The notes beneath the pieces are model-generated. The model was given only the letters and a program-made list of their open reading frames with translations. It searched no databases and was not told where the DNA came from. Made by a program: the position numbers and the translations under genes. A stretch of DNA of 21,554 nt, taken from Pseudomonadota bacterium (GTDB lineage: Bacteria; Pseudomonadota; Gammaproteobacteria; Xanthomonadales; Xanthomonadaceae). Positions 1 through 8,281 of this stretch are shown piece by piece. Positions within the stretch are counted from its first letter, which is position 1; the number at the start of each line of letters is the position of its first letter. Location of the stretch: the NCBI GenBank assembly GCA_023430045.1, contig JAEZCF010000029.1, positions 1-21,554 on the forward strand, given 5' to 3'.

Positions 1-45
1 CCGCCCCGGGGGCGGGGGGGGGGCGCCGCCCCCCCCCCCCCCCCC
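1..45. other. G/C homopolymer block at window edge
   Basis: This block is almost pure C and G, with runs of nine or more identical bases and no coding sense. It lies at the extreme edge of the sequence and is followed at once by normal high-GC sequence leading into a gene. It is most likely sequencing or assembly noise at a contig end. A real GC-rich hairpin cannot be excluded. If it is artefact, the promoter of the heme oxygenase gene, where a Fur site would be expected, is missing. Confidence 0.6.
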
Positions 46-81
46 ACCGCCAACTCCCCCGACCTTTCCGTACAGCCTGCC

Positions 82-669
82 ATGACCATTGAAACGCCCC
101 CCGAAACCCGCAGCCAGCGCCTGAAGGCGGCCACCCGTGACAGCCATGGCGCGCTGGACAAGCGCATCATGGCCGGCGACATCTTCGCCAGCCGCGAGCA
201 GTTCGCGCGCTTCCTGCGCGTGCAGTACCGCTTCCATCGCGATATCGACGCGCTGTACGACAGTGCCGAGCTGGACACGCTGCTGCCGCAGCTGGACGCG
301 CGCCGCCGCCTGCCGCAGATCCGTCGCGACCTCTCCGATCTGCAGCAGGCGCTGCCGCCGGCGGCAACGACGCCACGGCTGCCAGCCACCCTGCCACTGC
401 CGGTGGCACTGGGCTGGCTGTACGTGGCGGAAGGCTCCAACCTGGGCGGTACCGTGCTCTACAAGATGGCAGCCAGGCTGGGCCTGGATGCCGGCTTCGG
501 TGCCCGCCACCTGGCCGCGCATCCGGACGGCGCCGCCCGCCATTGGCGCGAGTTCACCGCTGCGCTGGACAGCGTGCCCCTCAGTGCCGGGCAGGAGCAG
601 CAGGTAATCGACGCCGCCGACGCCGCATTCCGCAGCGTGCATGCCCACGTCGAGCAGGAGTTCGCGTGA
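82..669 (+). CDS. hemO: bacterial heme oxygenase, HemO/BphO type
   Basis: Cytoplasmic enzyme expected to open the heme ring to biliverdin, releasing iron and CO. The 195-residue length is normal for bacterial heme oxygenases. The N-terminal ATRDSHGALD segment places the proximal heme-ligand histidine at about H22, and the GWLYVAEGSNLGG segment (about 112-124) matches the conserved distal-helix region (YxxEGSxLGG) of this family. The ATG at 82 has no strong Shine-Dalgarno sequence, and the upstream region is cut by the window edge. It leads a co-directional run with a YbaN-like gene and exbB-exbD-tonB, which suggests use of heme as an iron source. A partner bacteriophytochrome (bphO/bphP arrangement) is not seen, so the iron role is favoured. 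Fur control is likely but cannot be seen here. Confidence 0.9.
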   Translation: MTIETPPETRSQRLKAATRDSHGALDKRIMAGDIFASREQFARFLRVQYRFHRDIDALYDSAELDTLLPQLDARRRLPQIRRDLSDLQQALPPAATTPRLPATLPLPVALGWLYVAEGSNLGGTVLYKMAARLGLDAGFGARHLAAHPDGAARHWREFTAALDSVPLSAGQEQQVIDAADAAFRSVHAHVEQEFA

Positions 670-715
670 TGGCGGCGGCCATGCGCCGACATGCCATCCG
701 CCACGGCCGGCACTG

Positions 716-1108
716 ATGCGCTGGCTGTGGTTCTGCCTCGGATGGCTGATGGTCGCGCTGGGCGTGATCGGCGCATTGCTGCCGGTGATGCCCACCACCA
801 TCTTCCTGATCCTGGCGGTCGGCTGCTTCGCCCGCAGTTCGCCACGTTTCGAACGCCGCCTGCTGCAGCACCCGCGTTACGGCCCGGCGCTGCGCCTGTG
901 GCGCGAGCAGGGCGCGGTCAGCCGCAGGGGCAAGGCCTTCGCCAGCATCGGCATGGCGCTGGGCTTTGCATTGTTCTGCTGGGGTGCGCGGCCGTCCTGG
1001 CCCCTGCTGCTGGGGGTCGGCCTGTTCTTCGCCGCCAGCGCCGCCTTCGTGCTGTCGCGGCCAAGCCCGCACCCCTTGCATCCGCCTGCTGCATCTTCCC
1101 CCGAGTGA
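716..1108 (+). CDS. YbaN/DUF454 family inner-membrane protein
   Basis: Small membrane protein of 130 residues with hydrophobic segments at about 2-26 (MRWLWFCLGWLMVALGVIGA) and a second block at about 75-110. Between them is LLPVMPTTIFLILAVGCFARSSPRF, with the LP..PTTxF signature of the DUF454/YbaN family. The biochemical role of the family is unknown. The ATG at 716 is preferred over an in-frame ATG at 641, which would overlap the heme oxygenase gene and add a non-membrane tail. It lies 46 bases after hemO and 52 bases before exbB, so co-transcription is likely. A YbaN-type gene beside a heme oxygenase hints at a part in heme handling, but that is only inference from position. Confidence 0.85.
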   Translation: MRWLWFCLGWLMVALGVIGALLPVMPTTIFLILAVGCFARSSPRFERRLLQHPRYGPALRLWREQGAVSRRGKAFASIGMALGFALFCWGARPSWPLLLGVGLFFAASAAFVLSRPSPHPLHPPAASSPE

Positions 1109-1160
1109 CCCTTGACCGACAAAGCGGTCCGCCGCGCCGTCCCCAACCCGTGACCTTCCG

Positions 1161-1883
1161 ATGCCACTGACCCTGCCGCTTGCCACCACCACCCTTCCCG
1201 TCCACCTCACGCCGTGGGACATGTACCTGGCGGCCGATGCCGTGGTCAAAGCCGTGATGATCGGTCTGGCGCTGGCCTCCATCGCAACGTGGACCGTACT
1301 GTTGGCCAAGAGCTGGGAGCTGTCCCGCCAGGCACGGCACCTGCGCCTGGCGCACGCCCGCCTGCAGGACGCCGCGCACTTGCCGATCGGCGGCGACACG
1401 GCCCAGGTCGGCAGCAGTGCGGCCGAAGCCCTGATCGATGCCGCATGCAGCGAGCTGCGCCTGTCCCATGACGCCGCCCTGCCCGACGGCATCAAGGAGC
1501 GCGTTGCGTCGCGGCTGGAACGCATTGAACTGCAGCACGCCCAGCGCCTGCGCAGCGGCATCGGCCTGCTTGCCAGCATCGGCGCCATCGCACCGTTCGT
1601 CGGTCTGTTCGGCACCGTGTGGGGCATCATGAACAGCTTCGTCGGCATCGCCCAGGCCAACACCACCAACCTTGCGGTGGTGGCACCGGGCATCGCCGAG
1701 GCGCTGCTCGCCACCGCGCTGGGGCTGGTGGCGGCGATTCCGGCCGTGGTGATCTACAACCACTTCGCCCGCGTGCTGGCCCGCCTCCGTGCACTGATGG
1801 GCGACCTGTCCGCGACCGTGCAGCAGCTGGTGTCGCGCGACCTCGACCGCGCCGCCATCGCCAGTGCGCGCGCGTCGGACTGA
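1161..1883 (+). CDS. exbB: ExbB/MotA/TolQ-family proton channel subunit
   Basis: Inner-membrane subunit of the proton-driven motor that energises TonB. There are three predicted membrane helices at about residues 27-48, 133-158 and 174-200, with the large cytoplasmic loop between the first and second, as in ExbB. Conserved pieces are PFVGLFGTVWGI (145-156) and VAPGIAEALLATALGL (174-189). By spacing, T152, E180 and T185 appear to match the channel residues T148, E176 and T181 of E. coli ExbB. At 240 residues the length is normal. Nine bases separate its stop from exbD. A TolQ assignment is less likely, because a TonB gene rather than TolA follows and no Tol-Pal genes are seen. Confidence 0.92.
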   Translation: MPLTLPLATTTLPVHLTPWDMYLAADAVVKAVMIGLALASIATWTVLLAKSWELSRQARHLRLAHARLQDAAHLPIGGDTAQVGSSAAEALIDAACSELRLSHDAALPDGIKERVASRLERIELQHAQRLRSGIGLLASIGAIAPFVGLFGTVWGIMNSFVGIAQANTTNLAVVAPGIAEALLATALGLVAAIPAVVIYNHFARVLARLRALMGDLSATVQQLVSRDLDRAAIASARASD

Positions 1884-1892
1884 GCCCTGTAC

Positions 1893-2314
<422 letters not shown>

Positions 2315-2318
<4 letters not shown>

Positions 2319-3043
2319 GCAGCGACCGCCGCAGCCTGCTGCGCTGGTCGATCAGTCTGGGCATCGTGCTCGGCCTGCATGGCGCGGGCATTGCGCTGGC
2401 GCTGTGGTGGAACGCGCACACGGCCGACGGGGTGATCGAGCTGCCGCCGGAAGCGTTGATGGTGGAACTGGCCGCACAGCCGGAAGCCCCACCCGCACCG
2501 CCTCTGGCCCTGCCACCGGGCCCGCTGCAGCGCGAGCAGCATCGCCCGCAGCCGCGGCCGGTAGCGAAGAGCGAGCTGCCGCCGGACGATGCACCGGACG
2601 CACTGGCCAGCGTGCGCCGCGACGCAACGCCGGCGGTCGAACCGACCGACGCGCACGACGTGGCGCAGTCGTCGGCACCGCCGGAGGTGCAGGCGCAGGC
2701 GTCGCACCATTACGCTGCCGCGCAGACGGTCAGCGGCGCGCGCAACGATGCCGCGGTCAGCTGGCAGGGCCTGCTGCTGGGCCACCTGCAGCAGTACCGG
2801 CGCTATCCACGCCAGGCCGAGCGGCTGCGCCAGCAGGGCGTGGCCCATGTGCGGTTTGCCGTGGACCGGCAGGGTAATGCCAGCAACGTGCGCATCGGCC
2901 GTAGCAGCGGTCATCCGCTGCTGGACGAAGAAACCCTGGCCACGGTGCGGCGCGGCAGCCCGCTGCCTGCGCCGCCGGACGATGTCCCCGGCGACCCGGT
3001 GGAGGTGATGGTGCCGGTCGAGTTCTTCCTGCAGCGGCGCTAG
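2315..3043 (+). CDS. tonB: TonB energy-transducing protein
   Basis: Periplasm-spanning protein that couples ExbBD to outer-membrane receptors. A single N-terminal signal anchor spans about residues 10-32, and S14 and H21 resemble the SxxxH pattern of TonB anchors that is needed for coupling to ExbB. A Pro/Ala-rich spacer follows (about 45-140). The C-terminal domain begins near residue 155, where Y164-P165 starts the YPxxAxxxxxxGxVxVxF pattern (YPRQAERLRQQGVAHVRF), and the protein ends in EVMVPVEFFL. At 242 residues it is normal. The start overlaps the exbD stop. Given the upstream heme oxygenase, a dedicated heme-uptake TonB is a reasonable inference, but general use cannot be excluded. Confidence 0.92.
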
Positions 3044-3073
3044 GCCGGCGGGCGAGCCGCTCCATCGCCGCGC

Positions 3074-3102
3074 TTGACCCCCACGACGCGAGCGCCTAAC
3101 TT
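3074..3102 (+). promoter_or_regulatory. predicted sigma70 promoter for metE leader
   Basis: TTGACC (3074-3079) and TAACTT (3097-3102) are separated by exactly 17 bases. The first transcribed base would fall near 3109, just before the cobalamin riboswitch, which is where a promoter for this leader should be. The -10 match is moderate. No experimental start is known to me. Confidence 0.55.
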
Positions 3103-3111
3103 AGGTGGGCC

Positions 3112-3325
3112 GAAGGTATCCATCTCTTCATTCGAATAAAGGGATGGATTTAAACGGGAATCCGGTGAAAGCGCCTCGCGCGCTCATTCCGGAGCTGCCC
3201 CGCAGCGGTGAATGGAAACGAATCCTGCCAACAGCACTGGGCTCGCGCCTGGGAAGCGACAGGTAGTAGGTGGGCCATGCGGCCCGTGTCCATCAGCCCG
3301 AATACCGGCCCCGGCCGGGGGACAC
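3112..3325 (+). promoter_or_regulatory. cobalamin (B12) riboswitch upstream of metE
   Basis: The order of conserved blocks matches the cobalamin riboswitch: ACGGGAATCCGGTGAAA (near 3154-3170), then GAGCTGCCCCGCAGCGGTGA (about 3192-3211, equivalent to GCxGCCCCCGCAACTGT), then the B12-box equivalent CAGCCCGAATACCGGCC near 3295-3311. A 7-bp stem (ATCCATC/GATGGAT, about 3118-3140) precedes the core. In proteobacteria such elements commonly repress metE when B12 is present, since a B12-dependent MetH can then make methionine. The limits given are approximate; covariance-model alignment to the cobalamin family would set them. Confidence 0.9.
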
Positions 3326-3546
3326 GACCGTCCCTCGTTTCGACCTGGAATCTCCGCGGGGAGGTCGCCGGGGTCCATGCCGGCCTGCCGCTGCAGGCTG
3401 CGTGGCCGCGTGCGTCCTGCTGCAGGAATCCGGTTCGCCCGCGGGGGCGAAGGTCGCTGGCAGGGCACCCGTGAGCCGGCAACGGCGCGCGTGGACCTGC
3501 GGTTCCTTCGTTCCTCAATGCCGACATGCAATGAGGACACGCTGCA
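3326..3546 (+). promoter_or_regulatory. metE leader downstream of riboswitch, with hairpins
   Basis: About 220 bases separate the riboswitch core from the metE start, longer than a simple expression platform requires. Two hairpins stand out: CGACCT (about 3339) pairing with AGGTCG 15 bases later, and a perfect 7-bp stem at 3434-3451 (TTCGCCC, loop GCGG, GGGCGAA). Neither is followed by a T-run, so control at translation or by Rho is more likely than an intrinsic terminator. GAGGA lies a few bases before the metE ATG. No convincing small ORF is seen. Confidence 0.45.
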
Positions 3547-5844
3547 ATGACTACTGTTACCAACCTGGGTTTTCCCCGCATCGGCCCCAGGCGCGAACTG
3601 AAGTGGGCGCTGGAACGGCACTGGGCCGGCGAGGACGATATCGCCACCCTGCAGGCCACGGCTGCCGCACTGCGAGCGCGCCACTGGAAGCTGCAACGCG
3701 ACGCCGGCGTGGACGTGCCGCCCAGCAATGATTTCAGCCTGTACGACCAGGTGCTGGATACCGCCTTCCTGTTCGATGCCATCCCGAAGCGCTATCGCAC
3801 ACTGGCCGAACGCGAGCCACTGGCCGCGTACTTTGCGATGGCGCGCGGCCTGCAACGCGATGGGGTGGACCTGCGCGCGCTGGAAATGACCAAGTGGTTC
3901 GATACCAACTACCACTACCTGGTGCCGGAACTGCACGCAGGACAGACATTCGCCCTGCGCGGCGACAAGCCGCTGGCGGAGTTCCGGGAAGCGCAGGCGC
4001 TGGGTATCCACACCCGGCCGGTACTGCTGGGACCGGTGAGCTTCCTGCTGCTGTCCAAGACCACCGACGGCAGCAATGTGCTGGATCTGCTCGACGCGCT
4101 GTTGCCCGCCTATGTGGAACTGCTCGGGCAGCTGCACGCGGCCGGGGCGGACTGGGTGCAGCTGGATGAGCCGCTGCTGGTGCAGGATCTGGCGGCCGAT
4201 GCACAGGCCGCATTCGAACGTGCCTACGCCGTGCTGACCGACACGCAACGGCCCAGGTTGCTGGTGGCCACCTACTTCGGCGCACTGGACGACAATCTCC
4301 CACTGGCTGCACGCCTTCCGGTGGACGGCCTGCACGTGGACCTGGTGCGCGCCCCGGAACAGCTCGATGCCCTGCTGAAGCTGCTGCCGGCAGACCGCGT
4401 GCTGTCGGCCGGCCTGGTCAATGGCCGCAACATCTGGCGCACCCACTTGGACAACGCGCTGATCCTGGCCCGCTTCGCGCATGTGGACCGGGGCAGTGAC
4501 AAGCTGTGGCTGGCGCCTTCCTGCTCGCTGCTGCATACCCCCGTGGACCTGTCGCTGGAAAAGAAGCTGGACGACGAGCTGAAGGGCTGGCTGGCGTTCT
4601 CGAAGCAGAAACTGCAGGAGCTGCGCCTGTTGGCCGATGCACTGGACGGCAAGGCCGATGCCGAAACCGGGCTCGCCGCCAACCGTGCCGCACTGGAGGC
4701 TCGCCGCCGTTCGCCGCGCGTGCACAATGCGGCCGTGGCCGCACGCCTGGGCGCACTGACGGCCGCCGATGCGCAGCGCCAAAGTGCGTACCCACAGCGC
4801 CGTATCGCCCAGCACGCCGCACTGCAACTGCCGCTGCTGCCGACCACCACCATTGGTTCCTTCCCGCAGACGCTGGAGGTGCGCGAAGCGCGCGCGAAGC
4901 ACAAGTCCGGCAAGCTTGGGCTGGCCGAGTACGAAGCGTTCCTGGAGCAGCAGACCGCGCAGGCGGTCCGCGTGCAGGAAGAACTGGGCCTGGACGTGCT
5001 GGTGCACGGCGAGTTCGAGCGCAACGACATGGTGGAATACTTCGGCGAGCAGCTGGAAGGCTTCGCCTTCACCGGTAACGGCTGGGTGCAGAGCTATGGC
5101 TCGCGCTGCGTGAAGCCGCCGGTGATCTTCGGCGATGTCAGCCGTCCGCAGCCGATGACGGTGCGCTGGTCGAGCTACGCGCAATCGCTGACCGACAAGC
5201 CGATGAAAGGCATGCTGACCGGCCCGGTGACCGTGCTGCAGTGGTCGTTCGTGCGTGACGACCAGGAACGCGATGTCACCTGCCGGCAGATCGCCCTGGC
5301 GCTGCGCGATGAAGTGCAGGATCTGGAAACGGCGGGCATCGGCGTGATCCAGGTGGACGAGCCGGCCATCCGCGAGGGGTTGCCACTGCGGCGCGCGCAA
5401 TGGCGCAGCTATCTGGACTGGGCAGTGGAATCGTTCCGGATCAGCACCAGCGGTGTTCGCGATACCACCCAGATCCACACCCACATGTGCTATTCGGAGT
5501 TCAACGACATCATCCACTCGGTGGCGGCGATGGACGCCGACGTGATCTCGATCGAGACCTCGCGTTCGCGCATGGAGCTGTTGGACGCCTTCGTGAAGTT
5601 CAACTATCCCAACGAGATCGGCCCCGGGGTGTATGACATCCATTCCCCGCGCGTGCCGGAAACCGCGGAGATGGTCGACCTGCTGCGCAAGGCGCTGGCA
5701 GTGCTGAAGCCGGCGCAGTTGTGGGTCAATCCCGATTGCGGCCTGAAGACACGTGGCTGGCCGGAAACCCGTGCGGCGCTGGAGGCGCTGGTAGCGGCGG
5801 CACGCGAACTGCGAGCCGAGCACGCGGACGCGAACGTCGCCTGA
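3547..5844 (+). CDS. metE: cobalamin-independent methionine synthase MetE
   Basis: Transfers the methyl group of 5-methyltetrahydropteroyl-triglutamate to homocysteine, the last step of methionine synthesis, in the cytoplasm. At 765 residues it has full family length. The N-terminus (TTVTNLGFPRIGPRRELKWA) and the C-terminal barrel start (TTTIGSFPQTLEVR) are both typical of MetE. All four zinc ligands are present: H646 and C648 (IHTHMCYSEF), E670 (ISIETSRSRMELL) and C731 (NPDCGLKTR), a constant offset of five from E. coli H641, C643, E665 and C726. The start is supported by GAGGA upstream. A cobalamin riboswitch in the leader indicates repression by B12. It is followed closely by queH. Confidence 0.98.
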   Translation: MTTVTNLGFPRIGPRRELKWALERHWAGEDDIATLQATAAALRARHWKLQRDAGVDVPPSNDFSLYDQVLDTAFLFDAIPKRYRTLAEREPLAAYFAMARGLQRDGVDLRALEMTKWFDTNYHYLVPELHAGQTFALRGDKPLAEFREAQALGIHTRPVLLGPVSFLLLSKTTDGSNVLDLLDALLPAYVELLGQLHAAGADWVQLDEPLLVQDLAADAQAAFERAYAVLTDTQRPRLLVATYFGALDDNLPLAARLPVDGLHVDLVRAPEQLDALLKLLPADRVLSAGLVNGRNIWRTHLDNALILARFAHVDRGSDKLWLAPSCSLLHTPVDLSLEKKLDDELKGWLAFSKQKLQELRLLADALDGKADAETGLAANRAALEARRRSPRVHNAAVAARLGALTAADAQRQSAYPQRRIAQHAALQLPLLPTTTIGSFPQTLEVREARAKHKSGKLGLAEYEAFLEQQTAQAVRVQEELGLDVLVHGEFERNDMVEYFGEQLEGFAFTGNGWVQSYGSRCVKPPVIFGDVSRPQPMTVRWSSYAQSLTDKPMKGMLTGPVTVLQWSFVRDDQERDVTCRQIALALRDEVQDLETAGIGVIQVDEPAIREGLPLRRAQWRSYLDWAVESFRISTSGVRDTTQIHTHMCYSEFNDIIHSVAAMDADVISIETSRSRMELLDAFVKFNYPNEIGPGVYDIHSPRVPETAEMVDLLRKALAVLKPAQLWVNPDCGLKTRGWPETRAALEALVAAARELRAEHADANVA

Positions 5845-5914
5845 TCCACATCCTTCCTCTGCAACCCGATGCACGGGCCGCCGCCGTTGCCGGTGGTCCG
5901 TGCGGTACCTGATG

Positions 5915-6586
5915 ATGACCGAGTTCCAGCGCCCCACCCTGACCCTGCCGGCCGAAGGCAAGCGACTGCTGCTGCATTCATGCTGCGCGCCCTGCTCCGG
6001 CGAAGTAATGGAGGCGATTACCGCCTCCGGAATCGACTACGCGATCTTCTTCTACAACCCCAACATCCACCCGGTGAAGGAATACGAGCTGCGCAAGCAG
6101 GAGAACATCCGCTTCGCCGAGCAGCATGGCATTCCCTTCGTGGACTGCGATTACGACACGGACAACTGGTTCGCCCGTGCGCGCGGCATGGAAAACGAGC
6201 CCGAGCGCGGCATACGCTGCACGATGTGTTTCGATATGCGCTTCGAGCGCACCGCGCTGTACGCACACGAACATGGCTACGACACCATCAGCTCCTCGCT
6301 GGGCATTTCGCGCTGGAAGGACATGCAGCAGATCAATGGCTGCGGACACCGCGCGGCCGCGCATTATGAGGGGCTGCGCTACTGGGACTACAACTGGCGC
6401 AAGGGCGGCGGCGCCAGCCGCATGATCGACATCTCCAAGCGTGAGCAGTTCTACCAGCAGGAATACTGCGGCTGCGTCTACTCTCTGCGCGACAGCAACC
6501 GCCAGCGCCGCGCACAGGGTCGGCAGCGCATCCAGATCGGACTGGTGTACTACGGCACGAACCCTGGCAAGGATGAAGATGGCTGA
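5915..6586 (+). CDS. queH: epoxyqueuosine reductase QueH
   Basis: Non-cobalamin enzyme that reduces epoxyqueuosine to queuosine in the anticodon loop of tRNAs with GUN anticodons; it replaces the B12-dependent QueG in many bacteria. The 223-residue protein carries the cysteine sets of the family (formerly DUF208): LLHSCCAPCSG (C23, C24, C27), RCTMCFDMR (C102, C105) and YCGCVYS (C185, C187), which hold an iron-sulfur cluster and a second metal site. FFYNPNIHPVKEYELRK is also typical. Starts at ATG 5912, ATG 5915 or GTG 5900 are all possible; 5915 best fits the family N-terminus. It begins 70 bases after metE, so co-transcription is possible. The pairing with metE is notable because both are B12-independent versions of enzymes that have B12-dependent counterparts. 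Confidence 0.93.
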   Translation: MTEFQRPTLTLPAEGKRLLLHSCCAPCSGEVMEAITASGIDYAIFFYNPNIHPVKEYELRKQENIRFAEQHGIPFVDCDYDTDNWFARARGMENEPERGIRCTMCFDMRFERTALYAHEHGYDTISSSLGISRWKDMQQINGCGHRAAAHYEGLRYWDYNWRKGGGASRMIDISKREQFYQQEYCGCVYSLRDSNRQRRAQGRQRIQIGLVYYGTNPGKDEDG

Positions 6587-6675
6587 GAAATCTTGAGGCG
6601 GGCGCCACGGTGCAGGACATTGAGCATCACGCTCGGCCGGGCTACGCTGGGCCTGGACCTTTCATGGAAAATCCG

Positions 6676-7302
6676 ATGACCCCGCTGCCCCCGCACGTCG
6701 CACTGCTTGTGGTGGACCTGCAGCCGGACTTCATGCCCGGCGGCGCATTGCCCTGCGAAGACGGCGATGCGCTGGTGCAACCCATCGCCGCGTTGTTGGC
6801 GCAGCGGCGTTACCGCACCGTGGTGGCCACCCAGGACTGGCATCCGGCCCACCACGCTTCGTTCGCCAGCCATTACGCCGGCCGGCAACCGTTCGAGCAG
6901 ATCCAGCTGCATGATCATCCGCAGACATTGTGGCCCGACCATTGCGTGCAGGGCAGCGGCGGCGCCGCGCTACATCCCGGCGTGGACTGGGGCACGGCCG
7001 ATCTGATCCTGCGCAAGGGCACGCGCCCGAACGTGGATTCCTACAGCGCCTTCCGTGAGAACCATGGGCCTGATGGCAGCCGTCCGGCTACGGGGCTGGC
7101 CGGATGGTTGCGCGAGCGTGGCATCAGCGAAGTCCATGTCTGCGGTCTTGCGCGCGACTACTGCGTGCTGTGGAGCGCACAGGACGCCGCCTGCGCGGGG
7201 TTCGCGGTGGGCTTCCACTGGGACCTCACCCGCCCGGTGAGCGCCGGCAACGACGATGCCACCCGCCAGGCATTGGCCAGCGCGGGTATCGCGCTGCTGT
7301 AG
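6676..7302 (+). CDS. pncA: nicotinamidase (PncA-like, isochorismatase fold)
   Basis: Predicted to hydrolyse nicotinamide to nicotinate for NAD salvage in the cytoplasm. Counting from the ATG at 6676 (208 residues), the catalytic triad reads D14 (LLVVDLQPDF), K114 (ILRKGTRPNVDSYSAF) and C163 (ARDYCVLWSA). Metal ligands are D54 and H56 (TQDWHP) and H89 (LWPDHCVQG), as in PncA. The length is close to the usual 180-215. ATG 6664 is an alternative in-frame start; 6676 is chosen for a short N-terminus and a GGAA element in front. It stands 89 bases after queH. The stop (7300-7302) is followed by a SMAG repeat pair. Confidence 0.92.
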   Translation: MTPLPPHVALLVVDLQPDFMPGGALPCEDGDALVQPIAALLAQRRYRTVVATQDWHPAHHASFASHYAGRQPFEQIQLHDHPQTLWPDHCVQGSGGAALHPGVDWGTADLILRKGTRPNVDSYSAFRENHGPDGSRPATGLAGWLRERGISEVHVCGLARDYCVLWSAQDAACAGFAVGFHWDLTRPVSAGNDDATRQALASAGIALL

Positions 7303-7325
7303 CGCCAGCGTGCCGTGTTGCCCGG

Positions 7326-7400
7326 GTAGAGCCGACCCATGGTCGGCTGCTTCAGCATTGCGTGCGATCACGCGCCCAGCCGACCAGGGGTCGGCTCTAC
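7326..7400. repeat. inverted pair of SMAG (GTAG) palindromic repeats
   Basis: Two palindromic units in opposite orientation: 7326-7348 begins GTAGAGCCGACC and closes GGTCGGCT, and 7378-7400 begins AGCCGACC and closes GGTCGGCTCTAC. They match the form of Stenotrophomonas GTAG repeats. The pair can fold as two small hairpins or one long one in RNA. It lies between the convergent pncA gene and the thioredoxin-fold gene, where it may end or stabilise both transcripts. The stop codon of the minus-strand gene (TAG, 7399-7397) lies inside the second unit. Confidence 0.88.
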
Positions 7401-8281
7401 AGTCCTCGTGCCATCCTGGGCCGGAACGCATCGAGCTGCATGCCGTCGTCCTGCCAGCCAACCACGGTTGATTCGATTTTCCCATTCCGGAGCAGATGGA
7501 AAACCGGGGTCTCGTAGCTGTCCAGCCGCCCCCAGCCTGCCGCACCGGCCTGAAGTCGCATGGGAAGCCCGGGATTCAGTGCATTCCATTGGCGCACGTC
7601 TTCTTCAGCCCATCTGGGCTCGCGCTGCACGACCAGCCGAAGACGTGAACGCAACCATGACCAGCGCGGATCACGGGAGATGCGGGCCAATGCACGCCTG
7701 GAAAAGCCGCAACGGGGATGCACGAAGGCGATGACCTCCCAACCTGCGCGGTAGTACCACGGTTTCCAACTCACCCGACCGCCGGGCTGCAGTTCAAGAA
7801 CGCCCTGCTGGCTGCGCACGTCATCGTCGATGACCGGCAGCCGCTGCCGGGAGGACTGGCCATGGGCGATGAGCCTGTTGGCCTCCGGAAACCGACGCAT
7901 GGCCACCAGCGCGTCGAAGACGTCCTCCCGATACGCCGGCGACGCCAGCCCGCGTACCTCCAGCACATCATGGAAACATCGCAGGCGGGCGAGCCAGGTA
8001 TCGTCGGCAACATATTTCGCCAGATGCGCGGTAGCACGGAATCCCGGCTCCACGTCTTCCGTGGCAAGTCGGCTGCACGTGCCCCTGCTGGCTCCAGCGG
8101 GCAACCAGGCTTCGTAGATCCTCACCAGTCCTTCGATCCTCTGTAATGGAGGCAGGGTCATCGTTGCTCGCTCCTGCTCCAGGAGCCGCTCGTCGATGGC
8201 GCTGGCCGCTGACGCATTGGCCGGCACTACGAACGCCGTCCCCAACAGCAACGACACGATGCCTTTCACCTCAGCAACCAC
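7397..8281 (-). CDS. exported thioredoxin-fold protein with CGFS site
   Basis: I do not recognise a named gene. The N-terminus (GIVSLLLGTAFVVPANASA) looks like a Sec signal, so a periplasmic protein is likely. Residues about 45-145 are mostly helical in appearance. From about 180 there is a thioredoxin-like segment: VIAFVHPRCGFSRRALARI gives a strand followed by C191-G-F-S194, a one-cysteine CxxS active site, and SYETPVFHLLRNGKIESTVVGW gives the cis-proline loop (P259) and following strands. A CxxS site suits disulfide isomerase or glutathionylation-type chemistry rather than plain reduction. The start used is GTG 8281; GTG 8269 (MKGIVSLLL..) is equally plausible. The gene overlaps the end of the upstream small exported gene, so the two are probably translated together. 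The stop lies in a SMAG repeat. Confidence 0.72.
   Translation of the reverse strand: MVAEVKGIVSLLLGTAFVVPANASAASAIDERLLEQERATMTLPPLQRIEGLVRIYEAWLPAGASRGTCSRLATEDVEPGFRATAHLAKYVADDTWLARLRCFHDVLEVRGLASPAYREDVFDALVAMRRFPEANRLIAHGQSSRQRLPVIDDDVRSQQGVLELQPGGRVSWKPWYYRAGWEVIAFVHPRCGFSRRALARISRDPRWSWLRSRLRLVVQREPRWAEEDVRQWNALNPGLPMRLQAGAAGWGRLDSYETPVFHLLRNGKIESTVVGWQDDGMQLDAFRPRMARGL

Noticed and set aside
3184..5961. A 925-codon open frame on the minus strand spanning metE
   Set aside because: It mirrors metE with its strong GC third-position bias, is rich in His/Gln/Arg, shows no known domain, and crosses the riboswitch. MetE on the plus strand has all its catalytic residues.
7326..7400. Repeat pair considered as a CRISPR array or attachment site
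   Set aside because: Only two units in opposite orientation with palindromic cores, no spacers of regular length, no cas genes, no integrase or tRNA nearby.
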